A stretch of 18,150 nt of DNA, from NCBI GenBank assembly GCA_000434215.1, contig HF999736.1, forward strand, positions 35,177 through 53,326, read 5' to 3'. Made by a program: the position numbers and the translations under genes. Below are positions 1 through 8,353 of this stretch, piece by piece; positions within the stretch are counted from its first letter, which is position 1, and each line of letters opens with the position of its first letter. Origin of the DNA: Bacteroides sp. CAG:144. Lineage in GTDB: Bacteria > Bacteroidota > Bacteroidia > Bacteroidales > UBA11471. Under the pieces are notes generated by a model that saw nothing but the letters and a program-made list of their open reading frames with translations, made no database searches and had not been told where the DNA came from.

Positions 1-2130
1 CGCCAGTCCCACCTCGCTATCAGCGAAGTACCTCCGGTTACCGACAGCCGCAACGGATTGTATGTAGGGACAGAAAACGGCCTGCTCCGGCTCGACCTGA
101 ACAGGTTGCGGAAAAGCGACATCGTACCCCCCATTGTCTTTACCCAAGTGCATATACCGGGAGGAGACGGTAAAGAAGAGATAAAAATCATCACCGGCGA
201 CACCCTTTTACTGCAACCCCAAGAACGGAATATTTCCCTCTCTTTCGCCGCACTCGACTATACCGACCCCAAAGCTATACGGTATGCATACCGTATAAAA
301 GAGATGAACGACTCATGGAACAACCTACACGATAACCGCACCGTGAGTTTTGCCGATCTACCGGCCGGAAAATGGTCTCTCGAAATACGGTCTACCAACG
401 GAGACGGTATATGGACCGACAATACCCGTGTATTGCATCTCATCGTTACACCCACATTCGGAGAAACGCCCTGGGCCATATTCCTTTACATTCTCGCCGC
501 CATTTTAGTCGCCCTGCTTGCATCGGGAATATTTCTGTATATCGCCAATCTGCGCCGCAGCGTAAGTATCGAGCAACAAGTTACCCAACTCAAACTGAAA
601 TTCTTTACCGATATATCGCACGAATTACGTACTCCTCTCACCCTCATAGCGTCTCCCCTCGAAGCCGTTCTCCAAAAAGAGAGTCTCGCACCCGACGTGC
701 GTAAAAATCTCATCATCGCCCAACATAATACACACCGTATGTTGCGGCTTATCAATCAGATTCTCGATTTCAGAAAAATACAGAACGGGAAAATGAAACT
801 CTTCATTGCCTGCATCGACGTCAAAGAATTGTCAAGACACACCTTCGAATCGTTCGAGCACATGGCCCAGAAACAACACATCGACTATCGGTTTTCCGCT
901 CCTGCGCAACCGATCCGATGCTATACCGATGCCGATAAAGTCGAAAAAATTCTTTTCAATCTTCTCTCCAACGCCTTTAAATATACACCCGACGGGAAAG
1001 GCATACAAGTGTCTCTCGATCGTCTCGACGAGGGATTCACCATAACCGTCCGAGATGAGGGCCGAGGTATCGCTCCCGAAAAAATAGAAAAGATTTTCAA
1101 TCGTTTCGAAACGCTGGGTACTCCCAAAAACAGCTTGTCGACCGGTATAGGTCTCTCTCTCGTGCAAGAACTCGTACAACTCCTGCATGGAAACATACAA
1201 GTTACAAGTTCTCCCGAAAACGGCAGCACATTCACAGTCTCTCTCCCGGGTACTTCTTCTGTTTACCAGAGAGATCCCCATGCCGAGTTTATTCTCGAAG
1301 ACGTCTCCACTCCCGTAGCGGAAGAAGAAAACAGCGATAATATATCATCGGACGAAGAATCGATACTGATCGTGGAAGACAATGCCGAGTTGCGCCATTT
1401 TATCAAATATATCCTGCAAGACGAGTACAATGTAAACACGGCTCAAAACGGGAAAGAAGGACTCGATAAAATACTCTCTGTCCAACCGGGCCTCGTCATC
1501 AGCGATATCATGATGCCGATAATGGACGGTATCGAACTGCTCGATACCGTCAAACGGAATCCCGACATTTCCCACACGCCGTTTATCCTGCTCTCGGCCA
1601 AAACATCGGTGGAAGACCGTATCAAAGGTTTGGAATACGGAGCCGACGACTATATTACCAAGCCTTTCAGCTCTTCTTATCTGAAAGCCCGTGTACGCAG
1701 CCTGTTACAGAGACGACGGGAATTGAAAGATTTCTACCTGACCCGGACAGAAGAAAAGCCGGAGAAAAATGACACGAAGCAATCTCCGGATTCACTGACC
1801 CGTTTCGACGACGCATTCATGCGCCAAACGATACAAGAAATCGAAAACAATATCCAAAACAGCAACTTCAAAATAGAAGACCTCGCCGATACGCAACACA
1901 TCAGTCGGACGGTCTTTTACCGGAAAATAAAATCGCTTACCGGCATTTCTCCTATCGACCTGATACAAGAGATTCGTATCAGAAAGGCTACGGAATATCT
2001 CGAAAAAGGAGAACTCCGCATATCGGAAATCGCATATCGTTGCGGATTCTCCTCCCCGCAATATTTCAGCCGGGTATTTAAAGAAAAAACCGGCCATTCT
2101 CCCTCGGAATACAAAGGGGGTAAAAATTGA
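1..2130 (+). CDS. Hybrid two-component system regulator (HTCS), 5'-truncated by window edge
   Basis: The frame is open from base 1, so this is the last 709 residues of a longer protein; the TTG at 58 is an internal codon, not a start. Domains in order (numbering from base 1): remnant of a Reg_prop propeller blade (GLYVGTENGLLRLD, about 20-33), a Y_Y_Y domain (about 45-155), one membrane helix (about 160-185), HisKA with DISHELRTP and phospho-acceptor His207, a HATPase with DEGRGI and GIGLSL boxes, a receiver domain with Asp502 (ISDIMMP) and a conserved DDYITKPF Lys, and a C-terminal AraC-type helix-turn-helix. This is the single-chain sensor-kinase-regulator layout of Bacteroidota, which detects oligosaccharide in the periplasm and activates neighbouring glycan genes in the cytoplasm. 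The downstream pectate lyase and pectin methylesterase suggest a pectic (homogalacturonan) oligosaccharide signal; that part is inference. All catalytic boxes look intact. Confidence 0.95.
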   Translation, partial: RQSHLAISEVPPVTDSRNGLYVGTENGLLRLDLNRLRKSDIVPPIVFTQVHIPGGDGKEEIKIITGDTLLLQPQERNISLSFAALDYTDPKAIRYAYRIKEMNDSWNNLHDNRTVSFADLPAGKWSLEIRSTNGDGIWTDNTRVLHLIVTPTFGETPWAIFLYILAAILVALLASGIFLYIANLRRSVSIEQQVTQLKLKFFTDISHELRTPLTLIASPLEAVLQKESLAPDVRKNLIIAQHNTHRMLRLINQILDFRKIQNGKMKLFIACIDVKELSRHTFESFEHMAQKQHIDYRFSAPAQPIRCYTDADKVEKILFNLLSNAFKYTPDGKGIQVSLDRLDEGFTITVRDEGRGIAPEKIEKIFNRFETLGTPKNSLSTGIGLSLVQELVQLLHGNIQVTSSPENGSTFTVSLPGTSSVYQRDPHAEFILEDVSTPVAEEENSDNISSDEESILIVEDNAELRHFIKYILQDEYNVNTAQNGKEGLDKILSVQPGLVISDIMMPIMDGIELLDTVKRNPDISHTPFILLSAKTSVEDRIKGLEYGADDYITKPFSSSYLKARVRSLLQRRRELKDFYLTRTEEKPEKNDTKQSPDSLTRFDDAFMRQTIQEIENNIQNSNFKIEDLADTQHISRTVFYRKIKSLTGISPIDLIQEIRIRKATEYLEKGELRISEIAYRCGFSSPQYFSRVFKEKTGHSPSEYKGGKN

Positions 2131-2193
2131 CCGGAAAAGGCTCCCAATCGACACATTTTCCTACCCCGCCGCCTTTTTGAATAAATAATATAA

Positions 2194-2212
2194 GCAATAA
2201 ACCAATTATTGC
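2194..2212. promoter_or_regulatory. Inverted repeat upstream of pectate lyase, candidate operator
   Basis: GCAATAA, five bases, then TTATTGC form a perfect 7-bp dyad in the 183-base gap between the regulator and the pectate lyase, about 100 bases before the lyase start. It has no T-run after it, so it is a poor terminator and could be a protein-binding site. A weak -7-like box (AATTTTTG, 2250-2257) lies downstream of it, but I see no -33 box. The role as an HTCS operator is inference. Confidence 0.25.
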
Positions 2213-2313
2213 AAGCCACCATATTATATCTATGCTACATTAGCACAGAAATTTTTGTTCCAGACCTTAGTTATCACAGACGACGGAAATACATCAACCA
2301 ACATCAAAATACT

Positions 2314-4467
2314 ATGAATATGAAAAAATTCTATCTGTTCTTATTTATCGCTCTTGCATGGACGATTTCTGCTTCGGCCCAAGTCCCCGCTTTCCCGGGT
2401 GCCGACGGCTACGGTCGTTACACAACGGGAGGACGCGGAGGAGAGGTCTACTATGTAACCTCGCTCGAAGATACCGATACGCCGGGAACCCTCCGCTATG
2501 GTGTAACCCACCTTTCCAAAGTAACGATACTGTTCAAAGTATCGGGAACCATACAACTCAACAGCAGCCTGAATATCCGAGGCAGTAATATTACCATCGC
2601 CGGACAGAGTGCACCGGGCGACGGTATCTGTCTGGCCGGCTACCCCGTATCGGTATCGGGTAGCAATGTCATCGTCCGCTACATGCGTTTCCGCATGGGA
2701 GACTGGTCTCTCTCGGCCGATGAAGCCGACGGTGCCGACGCTTTCGGAGGCCGCTTCTGCAACAATGTCATCGTCGACCACTGCTCCATCTCTTGGTGTA
2801 CCGACGAGTGCGCCTCGTTCTATGCCAACTACAACTTCACGATGCAGTGGTGCATCATTTCCGAAAGTCTGCGTATGAGCCTTCACTCCAAAGGACCTCA
2901 CGGTTACGGCGCCATTTGGGGAGGAATAGGAGCTTCTTACCTGCACAATCTGCTCATACACCACGACAGCCGTACACCCAGATTTGGAACTGGAAACTTA
3001 GGTACTCCTTCCGATCACATGACCGATATGCGCAACAACGTCATCTACAATTGGAGCGGTAACGGTTGCTATGGCGCCGAAGGTATGACCGTAAACATGA
3101 TAAACAACTATTACAAGCCGGGACCGGCCACTACCACCGGATCGAAAAATCGCTTCATCGGTATCGACGATGCAACCAGTTCCGACGGGACGACGGCCAT
3201 TTGGGGCAAGTTCTACATCGACGGCAATTACAACTCCAAATATCCCGATGTCAATACCGATAATTGGGATGGCGTCGTCGTCAACACCTCTTCCCTCATA
3301 GGAGGAAATGCGACAAAAGCCGATGTAAAATCAAATACCGAACAAGGCGAAACCCCTCTTTTGCACCAACACACGGCACAAGGGTGCTTCCTTCCCGTAT
3401 TGAACTACGCAGGTTGTTCTCATCGCCGCGATGCTATCGATACCCGCTTGACGACCGAGTGCCGTAACGGAACGGCAACTTACAAGGGAGAATCGGCCAA
3501 TAAAGGCGGAATCATCGACAAACTCGAAGACCTGATGCCCGAAGATGCCGGTAGTGACTGGTCGCCGTGGCCCGAACTGAAAAGCGAAACAGCTCCTATC
3601 GATACCGATGCCGACGGTATGCCCGACGAGTGGGAGACACAAAACGGCCTCGACCCGAAAAATCCCGAAGACCGCAACACCCGCAATGAAGAGGGTTATA
3701 CCATGCTCGAAGTCTACCTCAACAGCCTCGTTGCCGACATTACCGAGGCTCAATACCAAGATGCCGAAATCGTAGGAAAACCGGGCGAACCTTATGCCCC
3801 TGTTACCACCGACGTAACCATATCGTGGAGCATGAGCAGCGGAAAGGTAGGCGAATCGGCTACCGTATCGAAAGAGGGTATCGTAACATCGAGCGAATAT
3901 TCGCTTGGCTCGGAAATCAACAGGAAAAGTACTCGGTTGGCCTATGGGAAAGTCATTACTACTTTCCAACCTACTATCGAATACAAGTCTCCGGAACCGA
4001 CAAGTGCACTCTATTTCGATTTCGACCTCGCCGACGGTGTTACATTCCGTCCGACAGAAATATCTATTATGGCTCTAAGTTATGGAACCAGCGGCGGCTA
4101 CTTCGATTTGGCATGGGTGGACAGTAACGGAGAAGAGACAATTTTAGGCACAGGAATGCATGGCGGTTCCGACAAGGAAGACGAGTCTCTCGCCACGACA
4201 AAAATAGACCTTAACGACCTCGTCGTTCCCACATCGACAGGGAAATGCCAACTTATCGTTTATGTCTACAAACTGAGCCCGACCAAAGAATTGGGACTGG
4301 CCGATATAAAAATCGGAGGACATCTCGGCTACACGGCCGGTATCAACGAAACGGAGGTAGAAACAAACAACCGGGAGAAATCGATTTATAACATTTTGGG
4401 GCAACCCCTCTCCGCTCCGCAAAAGGGTTTCAACATCATCAACGGAGAAAAACGGATCATCAGATAA
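2314..4467 (+). CDS. Secreted pectate lyase, polysaccharide lyase family 1
   Basis: A 717-residue enzyme that should cleave de-esterified homogalacturonan by calcium-dependent beta-elimination, outside the cytoplasm. I chose the ATG at 2314 (2320 is nearly as good) because it gives a clean signal peptide, MNMKKFYLFLFIALAW up to ASAQ; the same frame is open further upstream but that extension is not signal-like. The catalytic parallel beta-helix spans about residues 25-400: it begins with the typical FPGADGYGRYTTGGRGG, carries the PL1 signature VIVDHCSISW (Asp155-His156) and an SRTPRFG motif with Arg220 and Arg223, one of which should be the catalytic base. A calcium-binding-like DTDADGMPDEWE segment (about 430) links to an unassigned beta-rich domain (about 495-675). 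The C-terminus (IYNILGQPLS...NGEKRIIR) resembles a short Por/T9SS-like tail. It is very likely cotranscribed with the next gene, 17 bases away. Confidence 0.93.
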   Translation: MNMKKFYLFLFIALAWTISASAQVPAFPGADGYGRYTTGGRGGEVYYVTSLEDTDTPGTLRYGVTHLSKVTILFKVSGTIQLNSSLNIRGSNITIAGQSAPGDGICLAGYPVSVSGSNVIVRYMRFRMGDWSLSADEADGADAFGGRFCNNVIVDHCSISWCTDECASFYANYNFTMQWCIISESLRMSLHSKGPHGYGAIWGGIGASYLHNLLIHHDSRTPRFGTGNLGTPSDHMTDMRNNVIYNWSGNGCYGAEGMTVNMINNYYKPGPATTTGSKNRFIGIDDATSSDGTTAIWGKFYIDGNYNSKYPDVNTDNWDGVVVNTSSLIGGNATKADVKSNTEQGETPLLHQHTAQGCFLPVLNYAGCSHRRDAIDTRLTTECRNGTATYKGESANKGGIIDKLEDLMPEDAGSDWSPWPELKSETAPIDTDADGMPDEWETQNGLDPKNPEDRNTRNEEGYTMLEVYLNSLVADITEAQYQDAEIVGKPGEPYAPVTTDVTISWSMSSGKVGESATVSKEGIVTSSEYSLGSEINRKSTRLAYGKVITTFQPTIEYKSPEPTSALYFDFDLADGVTFRPTEISIMALSYGTSGGYFDLAWVDSNGEETILGTGMHGGSDKEDESLATTKIDLNDLVVPTSTGKCQLIVYVYKLSPTKELGLADIKIGGHLGYTAGINETEVETNNREKSIYNILGQPLSAPQKGFNIINGEKRIIR

Positions 4468-4484
4468 ACCTTAATTTCCATACA

Positions 4485-7400
4485 ATGAAAACACGACATC
4501 TATTTCTCGGCCTTTTAACCTGCCTTGCTTGTCAAGCTGGTTATGCCAAGGAGACGAACGTCAACGTCAATACGCTGACATCGGAATTCGACCAAGCCGC
4601 CGACCAAGACGTATTACTGCTCGAAAGCGGCATTTACAGCAGTCAACTCTCTTTCCCGGCGGGAAAAACCATCACGCTAAAAGCTGCGCCCGGTGCCGAG
4701 GTTACATTCTCGGGGACTTTCCGAAACAGTGATGCCGGCAAGACCGATGGCGGTATCGTTCTCGACGGATTGAATATCATCACCAACGACAATTATTTTA
4801 TGGATCTCACCTACGGCAATGTAAAAACGATTGCCGTACGCAACTGTACCGTATCGAACATCGGTCGCTGTTTCCTGCGCACCAATAACGCAGGGAATAC
4901 CATCGAGGCCATCGAATTTACCAACTGTATCATTACCGATTGCGGAGCCAACGGGTATTGTTTCCTTTATCCCCAGCACGGCGTAAAATCGGTATCGGTC
5001 AAGAACAGTACCTTGAAAAATTACATCTCGGGAGAAAGTTTTTTCAGTCCTAAAAATACGACTTCCGATATTGACTTGACTTTTGTTTTCGAGAACAATA
5101 CGGTCTACAAATGGTCCAAAAGCTCATCTTACGCTCTTTGTAAAGTAGACGGGAAATACAGTGAAAACTCGACTTATACGTTCAAAAACAACATTATTTC
5201 GACCCCGGGCGTAGAAGGGCAGAAACCGTTTATCGTATCAGCAAAGGGAGGAACTCTCATAGCCGAAAAGAACCTCATCGATAACTATGGCGGCTACTCG
5301 GTTTCCAATGCTTCGAGTTCTACGATCGAAGACCTCTCTCTCGAAACGCTGGGAATCACTCAAATCTTCCCCGACCCCGAAAACGGAGATTTCACCATCG
5401 TATCGACCTCTCCGTTGGCTACGGCTTCCACCACCGGCGGTATCGTAGGAGACCCTCGTTGGCTGAAAACATTTTCCCAAGTGGTAACACTCACAACCGG
5501 CAGCCTACCACAAAACGGTGGTAGTACGGCTCCACTCTCGGGAAATTATGAGAAAGGTGATGAAGTAACCGTCTCGGCCACCCACAACTACGGCTACCGA
5601 TTCGAAGCATGGAAAGACCAAGACGGGAAAATCGTCTCTACCGAAAATCCCTATACTTTCACGATCGAAGAAAATACCGAAATATCCGCAACATTCACAC
5701 TTCAAACCCTTTATACCTTGAACATCGAAAAAGAAGGTGAAGGCGCAACGTGGGGCGAATATAAACTCTCTCCGCAAAGAGACAACAACCAATACGAAGC
5801 CGGTGAAGAGGTAAGCATTACGGTCGTTCCCAATTCTGCAACAACGTTCCTGTATTGGGGAGACGGCAGTAGCGAAAACAAACAAACCGTCATCATGGAC
5901 AAGGATTACAGTTTCTTGATGCACTATGACGTCATACCTTTTATCGTAGGTTGGGATTTCGACAGTAATAAAAATCCGGACCGAAGCGCACGAAAAGGCG
6001 ATTACTATTTCAAGACCGATAATACCGGAGTCATGTATTTCCACAATGGAGACGGCAGCTCTACCAACTGGGGTGCATCGGAAAGGACATTCGGAGGAAA
6101 AACTCTATATTGCGCCCGACGCTATACCGATTTTGCCGACATGGACAATCCCCGCTATTTCACGGCCAAATTCTCGGCTGCCGGATACGAAAACATCAAA
6201 ATACACAGTTACATAGGAACAGATAACGGCTGTGTACACAAAGGGCAGAAAATGCAACTCTCGACCGACGGCGTACATTACGCCGACCTCGCGACCCTTA
6301 CCCTCTCGGGAAACAGCAGCGAATGGATCGCTTTCGATGCCATGCTTCCCGATACCCTTACCGAAGAGATGAAAAAGAATATCCATATCCGTTGGATCGG
6401 AGATACGACGACCGAAATGATCGGAAGTGCCAAAGAAGGTGATACAGAAGGATTCTACTTAGCCGATGTATTCGTATATGCCGATGAAATACATGTACCC
6501 GACTTCACAGCCCCCGTGCTGATATCGACCTCTCCGGTGCAAAATTCGGATAAAGCCTCGGCCAATGGAAATATCGTGCTCACTTTCGACGAGAAAGTAC
6601 AAGCCGGAAGCGGAGAAATCACCCTCAACGGGGAAACACTTGTTCCCGTATTCGGAAGTAAAACCGTCAGCTTCGCCTACTCGGGACTTTCTTATGGGGC
6701 ATCCTATGAAGTCGTTGTTCCCGAGGGTGCCATTACCGATATGAGCGGTAATCCATTCGCCGGTATTACTCTGCAATTCAAAACGATGGAACGTCCTCGC
6801 CCCCATGCAAAAACATTCGACGCTGTGGTAGCAGCCAATGGTACAGGCGACTACACGACGATACAAGCGGCCATCGATGCAGTCCCGACCGACAGAACCA
6901 CTCCTTACCTGATTTTCGTAAAGAACGGCGTCTATAACGAACTGGTCCGTATTCCCGAAAACAAACCGTTTATTCACCTTATCGGTCAGGATCGCGACCG
7001 CACTATCATTCAATATAAAATCAATTGTGCCAGTGAGGGTGATAACGGCTGGGATTTTTCCGTTAACAATGCAGCTTATTACCCATACAGCGATAAAGAC
7101 GGGACTGTTGTAAAAGTTGCCGCAACCGACTTCTACACCGAAAACATTTCGTATATCAATACATGGGGAGTAGATGAACAGGCCGGACCTATGGCTTTGG
7201 CTATGCTCACAAGAAACGACCGTCTTGCATTCTATCATTGCAACTTCCGGTCTTATCAAGACACTTGGCAAACCACGACCAAGAACACCAGCGACAGACA
7301 TTATGCAAAAGATTGCTATGTCGAAGGTGCTGTTGATTATATCTATGGTGGCGGAGACTGCCTATTCGAGAATTGCAGTCTATACAATGCCCGTTCGGGA

Positions 7401-8258
7401 AGTGTCGTTACAGCCGCCTCACATAAAGAAGGGACCAAATACGGCTACGTATTCGAGAGCTGTACCATCGACGGTGTCGCCGATAACAAAGACGCACTGG
7501 GCCGCCCGTGGCACGATGCTCCCATTGTGGTCTATCTCAACACGACAATGAAGCGAATTCCCAGCCCCATCGGTTGGAATACCATGGGCACCATTCCGAA
7601 ATTATTTGCCGAATATAACAGTATGGACATAAATGGAAACCCCATCGACCTGAGTAACCGCCGCACCGAATATTTCTATACCGACGATAAGGGTCAAAAA
7701 ATAACCGGAAGTTGCCGGTCAACCATCACAGCCGAAGAAGCGGCCCTGATGAATTATGACAACATCATTTCGGGAACGGACAACTGGAATCCCCGCCAAT
7801 TCTTCGAACCGATCGCCGCCCCCGAAGAGGTGAAGAAAAACAGCAACTCCCTTTCTTGGAAAGCCTGCGATTACGCCATTTGCTATATCGTTTTCCAAAA
7901 TGACTCGGTAATCGACATCACCACAGAATGCACGAGTACGATCGATGCCGGTCAAGATGCAGAGTGTTTCTCGGTAAAAGCCGTCAACGAATACGGAAGC
8001 CTCGGTGAACGGGCCATAGCACAAGACGGGACATCGGGTATAAACGAAATCACCCCCGAAATCTCTCGCCCCGATTTTGTCGCCATAGGCGGTAACGGAT
8101 CGCTCGAAATCCTTGTACAAAAAAAACTTACGGTTACGGTTCACAACGCCGCGGGCCAACTCGTAAAACAAATCGAATATACGCCCGGAGTATATTTCAT
8201 CGAGAATCTCCCGGCGGGCCTTTATCTGGTAAACGACCAGAAAGTGATCGTCAAGTAA
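4485..8258 (+). CDS. Secreted multidomain pectin methylesterase (CE8) with extra beta-helix and Ig-like modules
   Basis: A 1257-residue extracytoplasmic protein; CE8 esterases alone are about 300-400 residues. A signal peptide (MKTRHLFLGLLTCLACQAGYA) is followed by a beta-helix region resembling DUF4957/DUF5123 (about 28-330, ending GDPRW), two divergent InlB B-repeat-like modules (about 335-405 and 406-483), an unassigned beta-sandwich (about 484-670), an SbsA-like Ig domain beginning FTAPVLISTSP (about 671-767), the CE8 domain (about 775-1100), an FN3-like module (about 1109-1180) and a Por/T9SS-like tail ending QKVIVK. CE8 residues are all present: YQDTW with Asp926, GAVDYIYGG with nucleophile Asp951, and LGRPW with Arg1007. 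The esterase removes methyl groups from homogalacturonan, making substrate for the PL1 enzyme encoded just upstream. The N-terminal helix could bind pectin or be a second catalytic unit; I see no motif deciding this. CE8 is certain; the accessory module names are approximate. Confidence 0.93.
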   Translation: MKTRHLFLGLLTCLACQAGYAKETNVNVNTLTSEFDQAADQDVLLLESGIYSSQLSFPAGKTITLKAAPGAEVTFSGTFRNSDAGKTDGGIVLDGLNIITNDNYFMDLTYGNVKTIAVRNCTVSNIGRCFLRTNNAGNTIEAIEFTNCIITDCGANGYCFLYPQHGVKSVSVKNSTLKNYISGESFFSPKNTTSDIDLTFVFENNTVYKWSKSSSYALCKVDGKYSENSTYTFKNNIISTPGVEGQKPFIVSAKGGTLIAEKNLIDNYGGYSVSNASSSTIEDLSLETLGITQIFPDPENGDFTIVSTSPLATASTTGGIVGDPRWLKTFSQVVTLTTGSLPQNGGSTAPLSGNYEKGDEVTVSATHNYGYRFEAWKDQDGKIVSTENPYTFTIEENTEISATFTLQTLYTLNIEKEGEGATWGEYKLSPQRDNNQYEAGEEVSITVVPNSATTFLYWGDGSSENKQTVIMDKDYSFLMHYDVIPFIVGWDFDSNKNPDRSARKGDYYFKTDNTGVMYFHNGDGSSTNWGASERTFGGKTLYCARRYTDFADMDNPRYFTAKFSAAGYENIKIHSYIGTDNGCVHKGQKMQLSTDGVHYADLATLTLSGNSSEWIAFDAMLPDTLTEEMKKNIHIRWIGDTTTEMIGSAKEGDTEGFYLADVFVYADEIHVPDFTAPVLISTSPVQNSDKASANGNIVLTFDEKVQAGSGEITLNGETLVPVFGSKTVSFAYSGLSYGASYEVVVPEGAITDMSGNPFAGITLQFKTMERPRPHAKTFDAVVAANGTGDYTTIQAAIDAVPTDRTTPYLIFVKNGVYNELVRIPENKPFIHLIGQDRDRTIIQYKINCASEGDNGWDFSVNNAAYYPYSDKDGTVVKVAATDFYTENISYINTWGVDEQAGPMALAMLTRNDRLAFYHCNFRSYQDTWQTTTKNTSDRHYAKDCYVEGAVDYIYGGGDCLFENCSLYNARSGSVVTAASHKEGTKYGYVFESCTIDGVADNKDALGRPWHDAPIVVYLNTTMKRIPSPIGWNTMGTIPKLFAEYNSMDINGNPIDLSNRRTEYFYTDDKGQKITGSCRSTITAEEAALMNYDNIISGTDNWNPRQFFEPIAAPEEVKKNSNSLSWKACDYAICYIVFQNDSVIDITTECTSTIDAGQDAECFSVKAVNEYGSLGERAIAQDGTSGINEITPEISRPDFVAIGGNGSLEILVQKKLTVTVHNAAGQLVKQIEYTPGVYFIENLPAGLYLVNDQKVIVK

Positions 8259-8277
8259 GTTCCATAAAATTTCCATG

Positions 8278-8316
8278 AAAAATGGAGGCCGTTCATGATG
8301 AACGGCCTCCATTTTT
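8278..8316. terminator. Bidirectional intrinsic terminator
   Basis: A perfect 19-bp inverted repeat (arms 8278-8296 and 8298-8316) with GGAGGCCGTTC / GAACGGCCTCC in the core, A-run on the left and T-run on the right. Read on either strand it makes a GC-rich hairpin followed by U residues, so it should end both the pectin operon (20 bases after its last stop codon) and the convergent kdp operon (38 bases after its last stop codon). Confidence 0.93.
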
Positions 8317-8353
8317 TCTCATTCTCGCAAAAATCGTTCCGCGCTATATCACC

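Noticed and set aside
58..60. TTG as start of the hybrid regulator
   Set aside because: The frame is open to base 1 and the residues before it continue the propeller repeat; the true start is outside the window.
2209..2313. Upstream extension of the pectate lyase frame to a TTG at 2209
   Set aside because: The extra residues are not signal-like, and a normal signal peptide begins at 2314/2320.
2131..2313. Housekeeping promoter for the pectate lyase (AATTTTTG at 2250-2257)
   Set aside because: First base of the -7 box differs and no -33 TTTG lies at the right spacing; too weak to list as a promoter.
2341..2964. 207-codon minus-strand frame opposite the pectate lyase
   Set aside because: It overlaps the signal peptide and catalytic core of a clear PL1 gene and looks like no known protein.
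4485..4547. Lipoprotein signal in the methylesterase (LAC at the end of the hydrophobic stretch)
   Set aside because: The -3 position is Cys instead of Leu and a normal cleavage site follows; a type I signal is more likely.
6459..7301. Long open frame on the minus strand inside the methylesterase gene
   Set aside because: It lies opposite conserved CE8 coding sequence and its product has no recognisable domain; a shadow frame.
8259..8353. Functional link between the pectin and potassium blocks
   Set aside because: They are convergent and separated by a strong two-way terminator; adjacency is probably chance.
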